Shown here: in pieces, positions 39,233-49,823 of the stretch | Position numbering within the stretch: the first letter of the stretch is position 1 | How the letters are laid out: every line of letters starts with the position of its first letter | NCBI GenBank assembly: GCA_000611775.1 | Contig: KK106981.1 | Location: 2,789,211 to 2,853,210, forward strand | Length of the DNA: 64,000 nt | DNA from: Umbilicaria muhlenbergii | Lineage: Eukaryota; Ascomycota; Lecanoromycetes; Umbilicariales; Umbilicariaceae | Reading direction: 5' to 3' | Translations under genes and position numbers: made by a program | Notes under the pieces: model-generated | Databases searched by the model: none | What the model was told of the DNA's origin: nothing | What the model saw: the letters and a program-made list of their open reading frames with translations, nothing else

Positions 39233-42200
39233 TTACAACCCCTCTGCCTCACCCCCCCGATTGCCGCTCCCCCACCTCCCAACACCACCCCCACACTCAC
39301 CCCTCCCTCCCCCCCTCATCATAAAAACCCTCCTCGTCCCCCCGACCCTCCCCAATTCCCCCCACCCCTCCATTCCATCCCCCCTCTCCCTTTCCATACC
39401 CCTCTCCCCCCGCTCCCCCCTATCCCTCTCGCCCCCACTCGCACCCCCCTTCGCCCTCTCCATCAACCCATCAACCCAAGCCTGTTTCCTCGGCGAAAGA
39501 TCCTCCTTCCGACTTTTCGGCCCCGCCAGCCCAAGCGGTGGCGTATCCCCACCGCCGCCGCCGCTGCCATTACTGCTGGAAAATGGGTAGCGGGAGTGGA
39601 GGCCGACAGATGGGTAGCCGATGGATTCGACGGAGCGGGAGGGTGTGTGTTTGGATTTGGGTTTGGGTTTGCTGGATAAGCGGGTGGGGATGGGGGGGGT
39701 GAGGGGGATGGGGAGGGAGGCGGTGGAGGAGGAGAGGGCGGAGATGTACGGGGGGAGGGGGTTGGTGGGTGAAGAGCTGGGGTGGTGGGGTATTGGGGAT
39801 TCGGGTCTTTTGGGTGGAGTTGTTTTTCCGTTTCCTGGTGGTGTCGTTCCGTTTCCTGGGGTTGACCTTCCGTTTCCTGGGGTGGACCTCCCGTTTCCTG
39901 GTGTGGTCTTCCCATTCCCAAAAATTGCGGTGACCGGCGAAGTAGTTCGCGGTGAGGGAAGACCTTGGATCTCAAACCGGCCGTCTGCGACTGACCTCCG
40001 TCCATGATGGATCGCGTACTCTTTTAGATACTCTCCTAGATCCGCCCAGCCGCCGCCTACACGCACCATGACCCGCTCGCGTGCATCTCCGACGAGGCGC
40101 ACATAGAGCTTGATGGGTGCTTCTTTGCCGGGCTGGTGAAGGTGGTAGAGTTTGATATCTGGGTCGCTGCGTAGCGATTGGCGAGAGTTTGCGGATCTAG
40201 CAAAGGCGGGTGCAAGTGTAACTGCTGGTGATGCTGTTTGGACTTTATTTACACGCGTTGTAGGGGAAATGATGCCGAGACCTTTGGAGGTTGAGGAAGT
40301 CCCTAGAGGTACGGTTTCTGGAATGTCTACCTCAGATTCGGAGGTTAGTCGTATCCGCATTGGTATATCTGTTAAGATGGAGCCGATTTTGGCTTCTAGT
40401 TGATCTTCGGTGCTTCGAGAAGGGCTTGGTGCCTCATTGGATTCACCAAGGCTGATGTCTTGACTCAGCCGAGCTTGGCTGGTTTTCTGTTGTTGTGGCG
40501 TGATGGAAGAATATTCCGCTCCGAGGCCGGAGTAATCATCAAGCCGATTCTTGGGTTTAGAAATTGTTGTGAGCAAAGCTGAATTTGCCGCCGCAACTGA
40601 TTGCCGCTTATTGAAGGCTCGTACTGAGGGAGATTGCTCCAAACTGTCCTTGAAGGTAAAATAATCTGACGATTGGCCAACCCCTAGCACGTTCGGTCGG
40701 TCTCTGGACTGGAAGTGGCGCGATGTAACGTCTCGAGGTGGGCTTGCTTCATCTATGCCGTGACCAAACGCTGCTTCCAGAGAGGAGCTAATGTACTCGG
40801 GAATCGTGGGTTCTGGTGCAACGCTAGACGTACGGCTTCTCGAATATGGGGATGTCTGGTCCATTATATCCAAAGACTCCACGTTCCTGATGGTACTGAT
40901 GGAGCCTCGCTCAGTGCGACTTGATTTCCTCGAAACAGAGCCAGGTGGCGATTGAACAGGGCTTTCAGTTGAAACTTCCGTCGGTTTGCCAAAATATTCT
41001 ACGATCACAGCGTCTTGAATCTCCGGGCTTGACATGTTCGAGAAGTACTCGGATGTTGCGGATCCGGGATAAGACGTATCAGTTGAAACCTCGCTTTGGT
41101 TTCGCGAGTGATGAGATTGTATAGGTGGGGGTTGCCGACTGAATGCGCGCTGAAGACCGGCACTTAATGACGCATCGACAGCAGGTGATGGACTAGAGGA
41201 AGTGTTCTCCGGCCACTCAAGCTCTCTTTGAAGCTTCGCATTGTAGGACCCAGAATAAGTTTTGTATCCGTGACCAGGGTCATTACCTTCGCCTGCGGTT
41301 TGGCTAAGTGCATTGACATGAGCATATAGGAATGCTCTCATATCCGTTTCCGCATATACAGGGGAGCGCGGTGGGGAGGGTTGCACCGAGTTTGGTGACA
41401 AAATGAGGGAATGCAAGGGCAGATGCTGAAAATCACGGCCCTCTGAGACCTCCGATGGAACTTGAGATGGTTTACGGGAGATTGATGGCGTGCTCGAGCC
41501 AGCCAATGCCTTAGCAGAGGACGCCAGGTCGGCCTCGTTTATAGCTTTGTCGGGAGATGCTGGTTCGGCGAAAGATGATGACCTTGCAGCTAAATATCTT
41601 CCACGACCACGACTCTCTGTAGGCTTCGACTCCCGGGACAAAGGGCTCTGTTTACCCGGTCTCTGAAGGTCAGAATTCTTGTCCTTTTGTTGTGGTTCTC
41701 CTTGTATTACATGCACATATTGTAACGCAAGTGGCTCTTCCTTCTCATTCAGATCTCTTAACTCTTTCTCCATGACTTGCTTTTCAGCTTCTACAACCCA
41801 TGATGAGAACTCTGCCTGTACTCCCTCCATATACTCGATCCACTGATCTGGTAGGGTGTCGTCTCTACCCACCAGCGTGTTGTCTCTACTCACCAGAGTG
41901 TCCAACATACTGTCAATGCAGTGACCGAGATCAAAAATCTTTTTCTCCAGTTTGGATTCTATTTTGGAGAAGTCGGCTCTGCGGATATCCGACTGCGTCT
42001 TCACGGGTGTACCACCAGAGCCGCTGCCAATCGCATGCCATGCCGACTCCATCGCCCTCTGAACCTCCCCCAGCCGTTGCATAAAAAGGGGGACTTTCCG
42101 TAATACCGATAGTCGAATGTACCAAACTCCCAGTAATGTGTTCAGCCGGGAGTTATATGGAATTGCCTGTAGAATTGTGGTGGTAACAACCGCAGTAAAG

Positions 42201-42913
42201 TCATCAAGATGGTTATAGTCGGTAAGTGACGGATGACTCAAGGGCGATCCATCAGAGGAGGTAGGCCTCGATCTCGATGACGAATGCGCCTCGCGTACAT
42301 GCTCCATCAGCTCATCAAACCCAAGCGTCTCCATATCAACAGCGATCTCACTAATTCGCTCTTCGTAATGTTCTACAACCGATCTTGGAATACTGCCCCA
42401 ATACACGTCATCTTCCGCGCCAGCCAACGCTGCCGAGCCTGTATGGTCCGATAGAGCTTTGTTGATGTTGCCATCATGGTCATATTTCTTTGTGTTTCTT
42501 GCCCTTTCCGCTGCGTTTGGCGGCTGGAACCCATTAACTTTCGAACGCCCACCTGTTGGCCAATCCCATCCGCAGACCTCCTGATACCACTCCCTCAATT
42601 TCTTGCCCGCCAGTGCGGCCCTGATGCCGAGTGTCCGTTCTGACTCCGATGCATCAGCAATACTAGTGGTCAGCGCAGTTTGTCGTTTCTCTCCATCGAA
42701 CGATATAGCTTGTGTGCCTGTCAGTGCTTCGAGAGTCGACGTGGGAGACAAGTTGGAAAGCAATGGATCCAGCTCACGAGTGATGAAGTGTTGCCGTCGG
42801 TGTGGAGAGCGAGACGGAGAAAGCGACGGAGATCGTGAATAAGGATGGGAGTGAGGTATAGCGAAACGGGAGGTGGGGCTTAGGATAGTCGGATTGCTCG
42901 TTTGCCAGGCCAT
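39233..42913 (-). CDS. Large GAR/GAS2-domain protein, putative microtubule-associated
   Basis: Intronless, 1226 residues from MAWQTSNPTILSPTSRFAIP. The N-terminal third is ordered: LREWYQEVCGWDWPTGGRSK (about 105-124) and a helical part with LNTLLGVWYIRLSVLRKVPL. The middle is long, Ser/Pro-rich and probably disordered. Near residues 930-975, KLYVRLVGDARERVMVRVGG followed by GWADLGEYLKEYAIHHGRR matches a GAR (GAS2-related) domain, which binds microtubules in animal spectraplakins and Gas2. So a cytoskeletal or nuclear-positioning role is plausible but inferred. Downstream, an 8-residue unit of the GNGRSTP type is repeated about five times. The final about 75 residues are Gly/Arg/Glu-rich from a G-rich strand, so the annotated C-terminus may be poorly constrained. 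Confidence 0.72.
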   Translation of the reverse strand: MAWQTSNPTILSPTSRFAIPHSHPYSRSPSLSPSRSPHRRQHFITRELDPLLSNLSPTSTLEALTGTQAISFDGEKRQTALTTSIADASESERTLGIRAALAGKKLREWYQEVCGWDWPTGGRSKVNGFQPPNAAERARNTKKYDHDGNINKALSDHTGSAALAGAEDDVYWGSIPRSVVEHYEERISEIAVDMETLGFDELMEHVREAHSSSRSRPTSSDGSPLSHPSLTDYNHLDDFTAVVTTTILQAIPYNSRLNTLLGVWYIRLSVLRKVPLFMQRLGEVQRAMESAWHAIGSGSGGTPVKTQSDIRRADFSKIESKLEKKIFDLGHCIDSMLDTLVSRDNTLVGRDDTLPDQWIEYMEGVQAEFSSWVVEAEKQVMEKELRDLNEKEEPLALQYVHVIQGEPQQKDKNSDLQRPGKQSPLSRESKPTESRGRGRYLAARSSSFAEPASPDKAINEADLASSAKALAGSSTPSISRKPSQVPSEVSEGRDFQHLPLHSLILSPNSVQPSPPRSPVYAETDMRAFLYAHVNALSQTAGEGNDPGHGYKTYSGSYNAKLQRELEWPENTSSSPSPAVDASLSAGLQRAFSRQPPPIQSHHSRNQSEVSTDTSYPGSATSEYFSNMSSPEIQDAVIVEYFGKPTEVSTESPVQSPPGSVSRKSSRTERGSISTIRNVESLDIMDQTSPYSRSRTSSVAPEPTIPEYISSSLEAAFGHGIDEASPPRDVTSRHFQSRDRPNVLGVGQSSDYFTFKDSLEQSPSVRAFNKRQSVAAANSALLTTISKPKNRLDDYSGLGAEYSSITPQQQKTSQARLSQDISLGESNEAPSPSRSTEDQLEAKIGSILTDIPMRIRLTSESEVDIPETVPLGTSSTSKGLGIISPTTRVNKVQTASPAVTLAPAFARSANSRQSLRSDPDIKLYHLHQPGKEAPIKLYVRLVGDARERVMVRVGGGWADLGEYLKEYAIHHGRRSVADGRFEIQGLPSPRTTSPVTAIFGNGKTTPGNGRSTPGNGRSTPGNGTTPPGNGKTTPPKRPESPIPHHPSSSPTNPLPPYISALSSSTASLPIPLTPPIPTRLSSKPKPKSKHTPSRSVESIGYPSVGLHSRYPFSSSNGSGGGGGDTPPLGLAGPKSRKEDLSPRKQAWVDGLMERAKGGASGGERDRGERGERGMERERGDGMEGWGELGRVGGTRRVFMMRGGGRGECGGGVGRWGSGNRGGEAEGL
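39822..39922 (-). repeat. In-frame 24-bp tandem repeat within the GAR-domain gene
   Basis: Five imperfect copies of a 24-bp unit around CCGTTTCCTGG(T/G)GT (plus strand), coding for (P)GNG(R/K)(S/T)TP on the minus strand just after the GAR domain. Period is a multiple of three, so copy changes keep the frame. Confidence 0.85.
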
Positions 42914-44063
42914 GGGTGCGACGGATGTGAGGTTTGGAGGCGAACGGTCATGTAGCTACAGGCATGCTATGTTTGTTTACTGTATTTGTATTTTCGTCAA
43001 GAGCCTGGCACCGTTCTTCGCAGTGGATGATCAACAGCATCGAGGTCTGGTCCGTGAGGGTTGGGAGTTCCTTCTCCGGCAAGAGTGCGGCTCGATCGCC
43101 TTGGAAGGTGTAGAATGTTTATCGGGTGGCAGAGACCTGTCCGTCTCCGTGTCTCCGATATCTGATGGCAGACTGTAGGGAAGCTTTCCGCGAGCTGTTG
43201 AGCGTTTGCATCTCGGCGAGTTTCTATCGTCATAGACGGGTAGAGTGGACCAGGGCAAGGAAGATGTGAAGCGTGTGATAGCTCATTTTGGTTTGGGGGC
43301 GTGACGGCCCAAGCTCCGGGTGCCAAGTGTGGGATCCTTGCACTTCCACGTGTTGACGTGCTTCTACCTCTAAGGCACTCGTGCCTTATGCTTACAGGGA
43401 AGATAGGTGCATTCGGCTCCCTGTACAGCCTATACCTTGCTTCCTGCTCCTGGTACCTTACAGCGACCTCTCAGGCCCTTGCTCACCATCAGGCGCACTG
43501 ACGAAATAAGGGGCAGTGCCCAGCTGGGTCCTTTACGATAAGTCATCCACGGCTGCGATATGTGAACATATATGGCCAGGTGGTTGTAGCCTTTAGCCGC
43601 TTTTTGTTCTCGTACGTCTACATGAAGAGTCTGCCTGGGCATTTGGTTAGTCGAGAACCCCAGGTGAGAAACGTCACTTGTTCCGATCCCTACGCCTGCC
43701 ATGTCACTACGCTGTCAGTACATATTATGAGCAGAGCCCATTCTCTTCCAATAGATCCTTGTCTCTCAGACACCGTCCTGTGGATTGGCATCCCTACGAG
43801 CAGAATTAAACGAGTCGAGGTAGCATGGCTATCCTCAGGCTCGATTTATCAGTGCATGCTGTGTAACGTCGCACAACTTCAGCAAGAAAGGTCCACTTTA
43901 ATCGAGGCTGAGCTTCACGGCATCAGGCTGAGGCGCTACAGTAGTTTTTCAATTATGAAGAGACCTTACGCACTCAAAGTATTGTCGTATTGCGACGGAG
44001 AAGACATCAAAGTCTCAGCGAGCGCATGTCCTTCTCGCCGGTAGATCAGAAAGCTTCGCTGTC
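42914..44063. other. Intergenic region at the start of the accessory stretch
   Basis: About 1.15 kb. It holds the promoter of the GAR-domain gene and that of the orphan gene at 44064. A 16-bp inverted repeat AAGGCACTCGTGCCTT lies at 43372-43387. An open frame at 43562-44044 is not accepted: no start context, no domain, odd composition. Confidence 0.4.
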
Positions 44064-46400
44064 ATGCCCTTTACCACGCAGTTTTCGCTCTCACTTGAGC
44101 TTGCCAGTCTTGCGAGTCACCTCCCTGTCCGTGCAGGACTGAACTACACTGCCAACGCAATCGTCAACCTTGCCCGTGAGCTGAAACGATCGGGATCGGA
44201 TCTTCTGGTTGAAGAAGATCTGGTCTCTATTTTTGGTCGAGGCAAGATCGTTGCCTCGCTCGAGAACCATTTTCGCGATGTTGTTAAGATTGCCTCGATT
44301 GCTCCGACACCGCTCCACCCCGGCAGTGACATAGTTCTGGATGCTGGCCCTGGTGCTACTTTGCGCAGAGCCTTGAAGGAAGGCCATGACTATATGGCTA
44401 CAGTCATCCAACTTTCTTTTCTGTCATGGGTTCATGAGGATTCCACGCTTGCTGCGGCACTGGCCGGCAATATGCGCATACGCTACGACCTGGGAGTTAA
44501 AAACGCAGCTCCCGACCCCGACTATGAAGGCATTTTGGGAACCGTGCAGGCATGCAACTCACAGACCAGCGAGTACCCTTGGGAAATGCTTATAGAGCTT
44601 GTTGAGAGCAAGTTTCAGACAGCTGCGACGTGGTTTCGCCTTCCTCGGAGCCCACTCAAACGACTTTCCCCAAACCTGTTACTTGGAGCCATGGATTACC
44701 TTTACTCGGTTCAAAGTCTCCCTGAAAACCGAGTTATGGTAGTAGAAAACCAGATGGGACTGGTCCCGATCGTGGTATGGGCTCATTGTATTTTAGGCCT
44801 GGTGGTACTTGTTCAAGGAAGTCCTGACGGCGATATTACCTTTGGGACATCGGGCAATCCCCAAGTTATAATCAAGTGGGCTCATGACTGGAAGATGGAC
44901 ACCTATTACTGCACGGTTACAGACACAACGACTCCGGGAATTTATCTACTGGATGGAGACATGCATGTGCTTCTAAAAGCAGAACCTGTTGAAAATGAGG
45001 GTATGGAGATTGAGGGCCTGGAGCGACATCGCTTAAAAGGCTATGGCACGACCTCTTTACGAAGACTTCTGAACATGGACTCAATCATTGCCGATGACGA
45101 TCCAATTTACGCCGAGGTTGTGCAATTTGCCATTGCATTCGCTAGTGTAGCGGCGCAATACTCATATCGTCGTCCCATGAAACCAGGTCTCGGGAGCTTC
45201 ACGGATCAGAAGTTTGATATCCCAAAGCAGTGCTATCTACACACGGAAAACACACGTCTAATTGCGTCCAGTGAGATTTTGTTTTCGGGTATCCAATTTG
45301 ACAGGAGGGGAGTCAACGACTACGTTGAAAAGATAAAGGGCGTTAAAAAGGAAGACATGGCGCTTCCTCCTACTGTACGGCATTACATCGATAGGGTAGC
45401 AAGGAGGGGAGGAACGAAGGTTGCAGCCTACTTCATGGACAATATCCCGAGTCTAGCAGCATTGATAATGGTCTTCGCTCATGTTGTCAATGTCCAGACG
45501 TGCGCAAATATACCTCTCATCTACGATCCAGAAGGCTTGCCTCCTTGGTGTCCAATTTGCCATTGGGACGGCATCACACCAATCTCTGTCAATTCAGACG
45601 ATTGGTTAGTATCGATACTCAACCTTTTAGTGGGAGCTACCACTGTTACACAGACATTTCACAGTCCTGGGGATCAGATTTTTCTCGTAAGCAGCCGTGG
45701 TTGGAGTTGCTTCTACACCGTGGTTGGGGATAACGATCCCGGAAAGGTCAACTGCGAGCTAATCTCCCTTCAAAGAGGGATCCCTACAAATCAGCGAACG
45801 AATGAGCGTAAGTGCGTGATCTCTGATGCACCTCGCATTTCCCCGAAAGAGAAAATTTGGAGACCCGTGTTGATAGACAAGGGCAATTTATACGTTCCGA
45901 GGTGCGTTTCCCCGGTCGTGAAGCGTACAGAGCTCTACAGCACTAGAACAAAGGAGTTCTGGCTGTCCATCCGGTTCGACGTTGCTGAGGTACCGGCACC
46001 ATCGCGGTCAGAGCCAGAGGTGAAGTCCTCAATATACGTATCATACAAGCAATTCCATGACGCCCTTTGGAAAGCCATCAAAACTGAGCCCTGCCCTCAC
46101 TCAGGTAATGATATCAAGCCCGTGCAGCTGGATCTAGGTGTCAGCACAGCTAAAGGTTTTGATTGGGTGGCAGAGACCAATGACGAGTCGCTCAGTCAAC
46201 GCATTTGCATAAGTCTTGTGAAAGGAGACTCTCGGGCCCGCTGGCTGGTCCTTGCTAGTATCGTAAGGGACGAAGTTGATCTCCAGAGAGCCTGTGAAAC
46301 CATGAGAAGACGAGTGATGCTTCGTTGTGATGGATGTTGCGAAGATTGTGCGGTGAAGTCCGCTAGCGCCCTGGAGGGTAGATGGCTTGTCATTATTTGA
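44064..46400 (+). CDS. Orphan 778-residue fungal protein of unknown function
   Basis: Intronless, from MPFTTQFSLSLELASLASHL to EGRWLVII. I recognise no catalytic domain. It looks globular and real: even amino-acid composition, alternating hydrophobic pattern and no low complexity through 2.3 kb. Visible features are a CxxC with aromatic neighbours (PPWCPICHWDG, about residue 493), hydrophobic stretches that could be buried helices or weak membrane segments (VWAHCILGLVVLVQG, about 245; IPSLAALIMVFAHVV, about 470), and a Cys-rich C-terminus (RCDGCCEDC). Long intronless genes of this general kind are common in lineage-specific parts of fungal genomes. Its G+C and codon use are more balanced than the skewed housekeeping genes around it. 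No function assigned. Confidence 0.7.
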   Translation: MPFTTQFSLSLELASLASHLPVRAGLNYTANAIVNLARELKRSGSDLLVEEDLVSIFGRGKIVASLENHFRDVVKIASIAPTPLHPGSDIVLDAGPGATLRRALKEGHDYMATVIQLSFLSWVHEDSTLAAALAGNMRIRYDLGVKNAAPDPDYEGILGTVQACNSQTSEYPWEMLIELVESKFQTAATWFRLPRSPLKRLSPNLLLGAMDYLYSVQSLPENRVMVVENQMGLVPIVVWAHCILGLVVLVQGSPDGDITFGTSGNPQVIIKWAHDWKMDTYYCTVTDTTTPGIYLLDGDMHVLLKAEPVENEGMEIEGLERHRLKGYGTTSLRRLLNMDSIIADDDPIYAEVVQFAIAFASVAAQYSYRRPMKPGLGSFTDQKFDIPKQCYLHTENTRLIASSEILFSGIQFDRRGVNDYVEKIKGVKKEDMALPPTVRHYIDRVARRGGTKVAAYFMDNIPSLAALIMVFAHVVNVQTCANIPLIYDPEGLPPWCPICHWDGITPISVNSDDWLVSILNLLVGATTVTQTFHSPGDQIFLVSSRGWSCFYTVVGDNDPGKVNCELISLQRGIPTNQRTNERKCVISDAPRISPKEKIWRPVLIDKGNLYVPRCVSPVVKRTELYSTRTKEFWLSIRFDVAEVPAPSRSEPEVKSSIYVSYKQFHDALWKAIKTEPCPHSGNDIKPVQLDLGVSTAKGFDWVAETNDESLSQRICISLVKGDSRARWLVLASIVRDEVDLQRACETMRRRVMLRCDGCCEDCAVKSASALEGRWLVII

Positions 46401-46877
46401 GATTCATCACCGCTTCTGTCGTGCTTAGCTATAGGTAAGGGCGACGAATCAATGTGGCCCACGGAAAGACATCGGGAATCTGGTGGGGTGCGTTTGGCAT
46501 TGCGTTGTTTTTCACATCGATGCTGCATGATATCGTTAAATTTACCTCGTCAATTATGCAAGGCAGGATTCGTTACACCGTCATGGCTTAGGAATGAAAC
46601 ACCTTGAGCATTAAACCCTCAAAGAAAGTATATGCAAGCATGTTGCCTGCGCATTCTTGGAAGTACGCCCGACTTTGCAATGGCGCCTCGCCAGAAGCGC
46701 ATAAAAAGCCCTCATGTCCAACAGTTCGAAGGTATCGCACTGACGACTCTTTAGTGTAAGCTGTTTACTTTCATCACATGCAGTACACGGAGATTCCTCT
46801 AATTGACTACTCTACAGCCTATCCGACTCTTTTCGACGCGCTATAACGTACACGACACGCCTCTCGTCCTCAGCACT
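46401..46877 (+). promoter_or_regulatory. Upstream region of membrane protein A
   Basis: A TATA-like GCGCATAAAAAGCCC lies near 46698. A 5'-leader intron is possible: GTAAGC at 46756 to CATGCAG at 46783. No gene supported. Confidence 0.4.
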
Positions 46878-47242
46878 ATGGCATCCATCACGATGAAAAA
46901 CTATGACGGCGCACCAAACTTTACCATCACCGCGGATAACCAAGTAATCTTCGACTTAGTCGTCGGGGAGATCAAAGAAGCGGGCAATTTCTCTACACCG
47001 TCGCCCTCTGGTTAATTTGGATCATCATCTTTGTGATACTGATTTGCATCCTGTTCGGCGTAACGATGGTTCTTTGTGCGCTTTTGTGGTTTGCCGGCGA
47101 CTTTGTAGTGACCGAAATACGGGAGGCATGGGCTAGGAGAGCGGCCAGGGTGAAAGAGATCGGAGATTTGGAATTGAGTGGAGAAGGGGCGGGGATAATG
47201 AGTAATATGGAGTCTGGCTTGGAGGAAGACGCGGAGAAGTGA
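46878..47242 (+). CDS. Small membrane protein A of a tandem pair (frame interrupted or spliced)
   Basis: The N-terminal frame starts at ATG 46878 (MASITMKNYDGAPNFTITAD...) and stops at about 47015. A strong membrane segment (LIWIIIFVILICILFGV) and a charged tail (AWARRAARVKEIGDLELSGE) follow in another frame, open to 47242. Splicing 47011-47108 (GTTAAT..TTGTAG) would restore the frame to 88 residues but remove the membrane segment; alternatively one frameshift has separated the two halves. The N-terminal part matches the next gene (FTITADNQVIFDLVVGEI against LTISADCKLLVDVAVWAI), where the membrane segment is in frame, so the ancestral protein was probably single-pass. Function unknown. Confidence 0.45.
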
Positions 47243-47754
47243 GGACAAGCGGATGTGAGGAAGTAGAGTCTACGTTGGTATTGGGAAGCGTTAGGGCTAG
47301 GGTTTGTGCAACCACGCAGTGAGGCAGAGTAGGATTCCCTCACAGTCAAGTAACGTTATCTCTTTGTCCACGATCGCATTCGGTCTTTGTCAAGATAAAC
47401 AACTTCTACCCTGCCTTGTGCATGATGGTTGTACCGAACTGCATTACCGCATATGTATGCTGGCATATTTATGCAAGGCACATTTCCGAGTCTCGGCAGT
47501 GCCGAAAGAATGGGAGAGCTCGGGCATCGTTACACAAACCCTGCATATCCATAGAAAGTCGGATTACGCGCGATTTACGTCAACGGTGGCATAGAGAAGA
47601 TCTTGTAAAATGCCGCGTAGGCAATGGTGTGCTCCCCATCGCACTTGTCCTATACATACTGTAAGTCAAACTACAGCCACATTTGCACCCACAAAACACT
47701 GACTTTCTTATGACAGTCCACTCCGTCCAAGGAGAGATACAGAAGCTTGCCAAT
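47243..47754 (+). other. Spacer between membrane proteins A and B
   Basis: About 510 bp, no gene supported. A likely 5'-leader intron of gene B runs from GTAAGT (47661) to TGACAG (47716), parallel to the one proposed for gene A; both follow a CATCGCACT/TATCGCACT sequence, supporting common descent of the promoters. Confidence 0.4.
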
Positions 47755-48159
47755 ATGCGCTACACCACCTCCCTAGTCCTCCCCGGCAACGACACCCTCA
47801 CCATCAGCGCCGACTGCAAGCTCCTCGTCGACGTCGCCGTATGGGCAATCAGCTCTCCGCCTTCCAAACCCCCGAGCCCCAGCGCGCCTAACCGGACTGG
47901 TGAGGTCCTCATCATTGGTGTGATTTCATTTGCTGTCTACATAGGTATTGTTTTGCTGGCCCACTGGCTGAAGTCTTCTTTCATGCTGGGCGGAAATAGT
48001 ACTTGTTGTTGTCAGACAAAGGAGGCAAGAAGTTCTTCGGAAGGACTTGAGGAGTTGGACATGGGTGGGTGGAGCTCTGGTGATGACGAGGAGGTTGTGA
48101 AAGTTTCCGGAAGGGACGCAGAGGAGTGGGGATGTAGTGTTGCTACGTCTGGAAGGTAG
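47755..48159 (+). CDS. Small single-pass membrane protein B of a tandem pair
   Basis: 134 residues from ATG at 47755 (MRYTTSLVLPGNDTLTISAD); an ATG at 47710 is in frame but would fall inside the proposed leader intron. Layout: a short N-terminal domain, a Pro/Ser linker (SSPPSKPPSPSAP), one membrane helix (EVLIIGVISFAVYIGIVLLA, about residues 57-76), a CCC cluster that could be palmitoylated, and an acidic tail (DMGGWSSGDDEEVV). No signal peptide is evident, so topology is open. It is related to the broken or spliced gene A just upstream. No family name known to me. Confidence 0.55.
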   Translation: MRYTTSLVLPGNDTLTISADCKLLVDVAVWAISSPPSKPPSPSAPNRTGEVLIIGVISFAVYIGIVLLAHWLKSSFMLGGNSTCCCQTKEARSSSEGLEELDMGGWSSGDDEEVVKVSGRDAEEWGCSVATSGR

Positions 48160-48903
48160 GAGGTTGGGCATGTGGGATTGGCAGTGGAACAATTTTGAGT
48201 CAATTAGACTATATGTAGCTTTTGGGCAATATACGCCAGTTGTGCGTTCTCTCCCCAGTCCTTTGGGTTTCTATATTCTACCTCGCCCACGAATTGCAGG
48301 GAACCAGTGCTCGCAGTTAGTGGCCTAATGTAGCAGCGTCGTCGGGTTGCAAAACCCGAGTTATCTTGAAGAACCACCCTGACGGAGCAGAACCTCGTTC
48401 CGCGATAAGGTAGGCGTTTCATACGGAAGAAACATTCCAACTCCCCGTGCTGCAAGGTATAAACCCACATCAGTCCTTGAGCTGCCCGGTGTATGACGCT
48501 CCCTCAGTTACTACTCTATCATTCGGCAGTACGAAAAAGCTGAAGATCTGACATGGAAGGCGACGAGGAGATGGATCTCTACGCCAAGTGAGAGGTGTAC
48601 GAGTCCCCGTGGGAGAAGAGGACTATTTGAGCGTTGTTACGAATCTATGGAATTAAGTCACTTTTCACGCGTGTTTTACGAGATCTAAGTGTCCAAGTAT
48701 CTGTACTTCAATTGCTTTCAAAGTGCTACACGAACGCTTTCGACTGAATCGATTCTACCTGACAGTTGCGTGCTCAATGTTTATGAACTTTTTGCCAGTA
48801 GCTTGCACCCCCTTTTCGTGTAAACATTGTAACCAACTGCGCCCATCTTAGTCTTGATGCCCTTTCCATCCACTCGCCATGCAAGGCCGCTTGCCTAAGA
48901 CAA
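48160..48903. other. Intergenic region
   Basis: About 740 bp between membrane protein B and the convergent 2EXR-like gene. No supported gene or repeat. Confidence 0.4.
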
Positions 48904-49823
48904 TCAAGCAAAGGAGGTCGGTGGTACGGTGACGATTCGTTTGATTTCTTCGAGATCCTGCACTGCCTTGATCGTCCAAGAGCGCGGAAGGTTCTCCCCA
49001 AAGGCGCCTAGCCGTTTGACAGTCGAGAGAGCCAAAGTATCAGCTGTGCAGCATCCCATAGGACACTCAATTGCGGTAAAGTCGAGGATCACCTCAGTGA
49101 GCGTGTTGAGGCTAGTTATGTAGTCATACTTCTCGAGCCAGATTTGGTGGAGCCGCTCCGATTGATACACGTGGATAGTATCCTGGCGTTCGGCTATACT
49201 GAACCGTACCCGACCCCCGGAGTTGTCCATGTACGCATGTGCCTCCGCTTTTGCCATGGCCCGTTCTCTCTCGCTGAGATCGCCTGGGCAGAAAGGAAGC
49301 GCGATCGACTTGATGTACTTCAGCTTCTCATCCGGAAGCTCCGTGATAAATCGCATCGAATCGAAGAGGTCGCCCTCTTGGATAACGAATCGGTTTAGGG
49401 AGAGGTACATGGGCAACGCCTCGTCGTAGATCTGACCGCAAGTTTGGAGCAAGGCGATCGATGGGCGTTGGTAGATTAACTCCCCGCGACAGATGCCATT
49501 CATGGCTGCTGCAGTGTATTTGCGGCCGGTTTCAATGGGCTTTCCATTGGGATATACCTCGCCAGGACATAGAGCGAACATATAGATCCGCTCACGAACC
49601 TCCAAGGGAAGTTCTAATAAGTTGCACTAAGAACATCATTACATCATTAGTCATGCACAACTTACCAAAGGGAGTAGCTTACCTTCGTGATTGGCTTTTG
49701 TAACTTTTCAATTTCGTGGGCGGTTGAGGGAAGGTTTGGGACATATCGACCAAGTTGAGAGGTGTCCTTAGGTACGCTGGTGTTGAAAACACGTCCAGAG
49801 GACTGCGGAGAGTTAGATGCCAT
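48904..49823 (-). CDS. 2EXR/F-box-like protein
   Basis: Two exons, 49823-49683 and 49626-48904 (donor GTAAGC, acceptor TTCTTAG), giving 287 residues. The splice joins ITK to CNLLELPLEVRERIYMFAL, the classic N-terminal box of the fungal 2EXR family (LPxEVRxxIY), followed by RPSIALLQTCGQIYDEALPM, the second typical element, and a C-terminal part with ECPMGCCTADTLALS. The family is large and species-variable in filamentous fungi; biochemical function is unsettled (some members resemble F-box adaptors). The first 47 residues are polar and probably disordered. Fragments of a close relative lie 1-2 kb away (50.5-51.2 kb), so this is the surviving member of a local duplication. Confidence 0.8.

Noticed and set aside
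42997-43326. Minus-strand 109-codon frame upstream of the GAR-domain gene
   Set aside because: Composition and lack of conserved pattern suggest a chance frame in a promoter region.
43562-44044. 160-codon frame before the orphan gene
   Set aside because: No domain, mixed composition, no splice path into the 44064 gene, no promoter signal.
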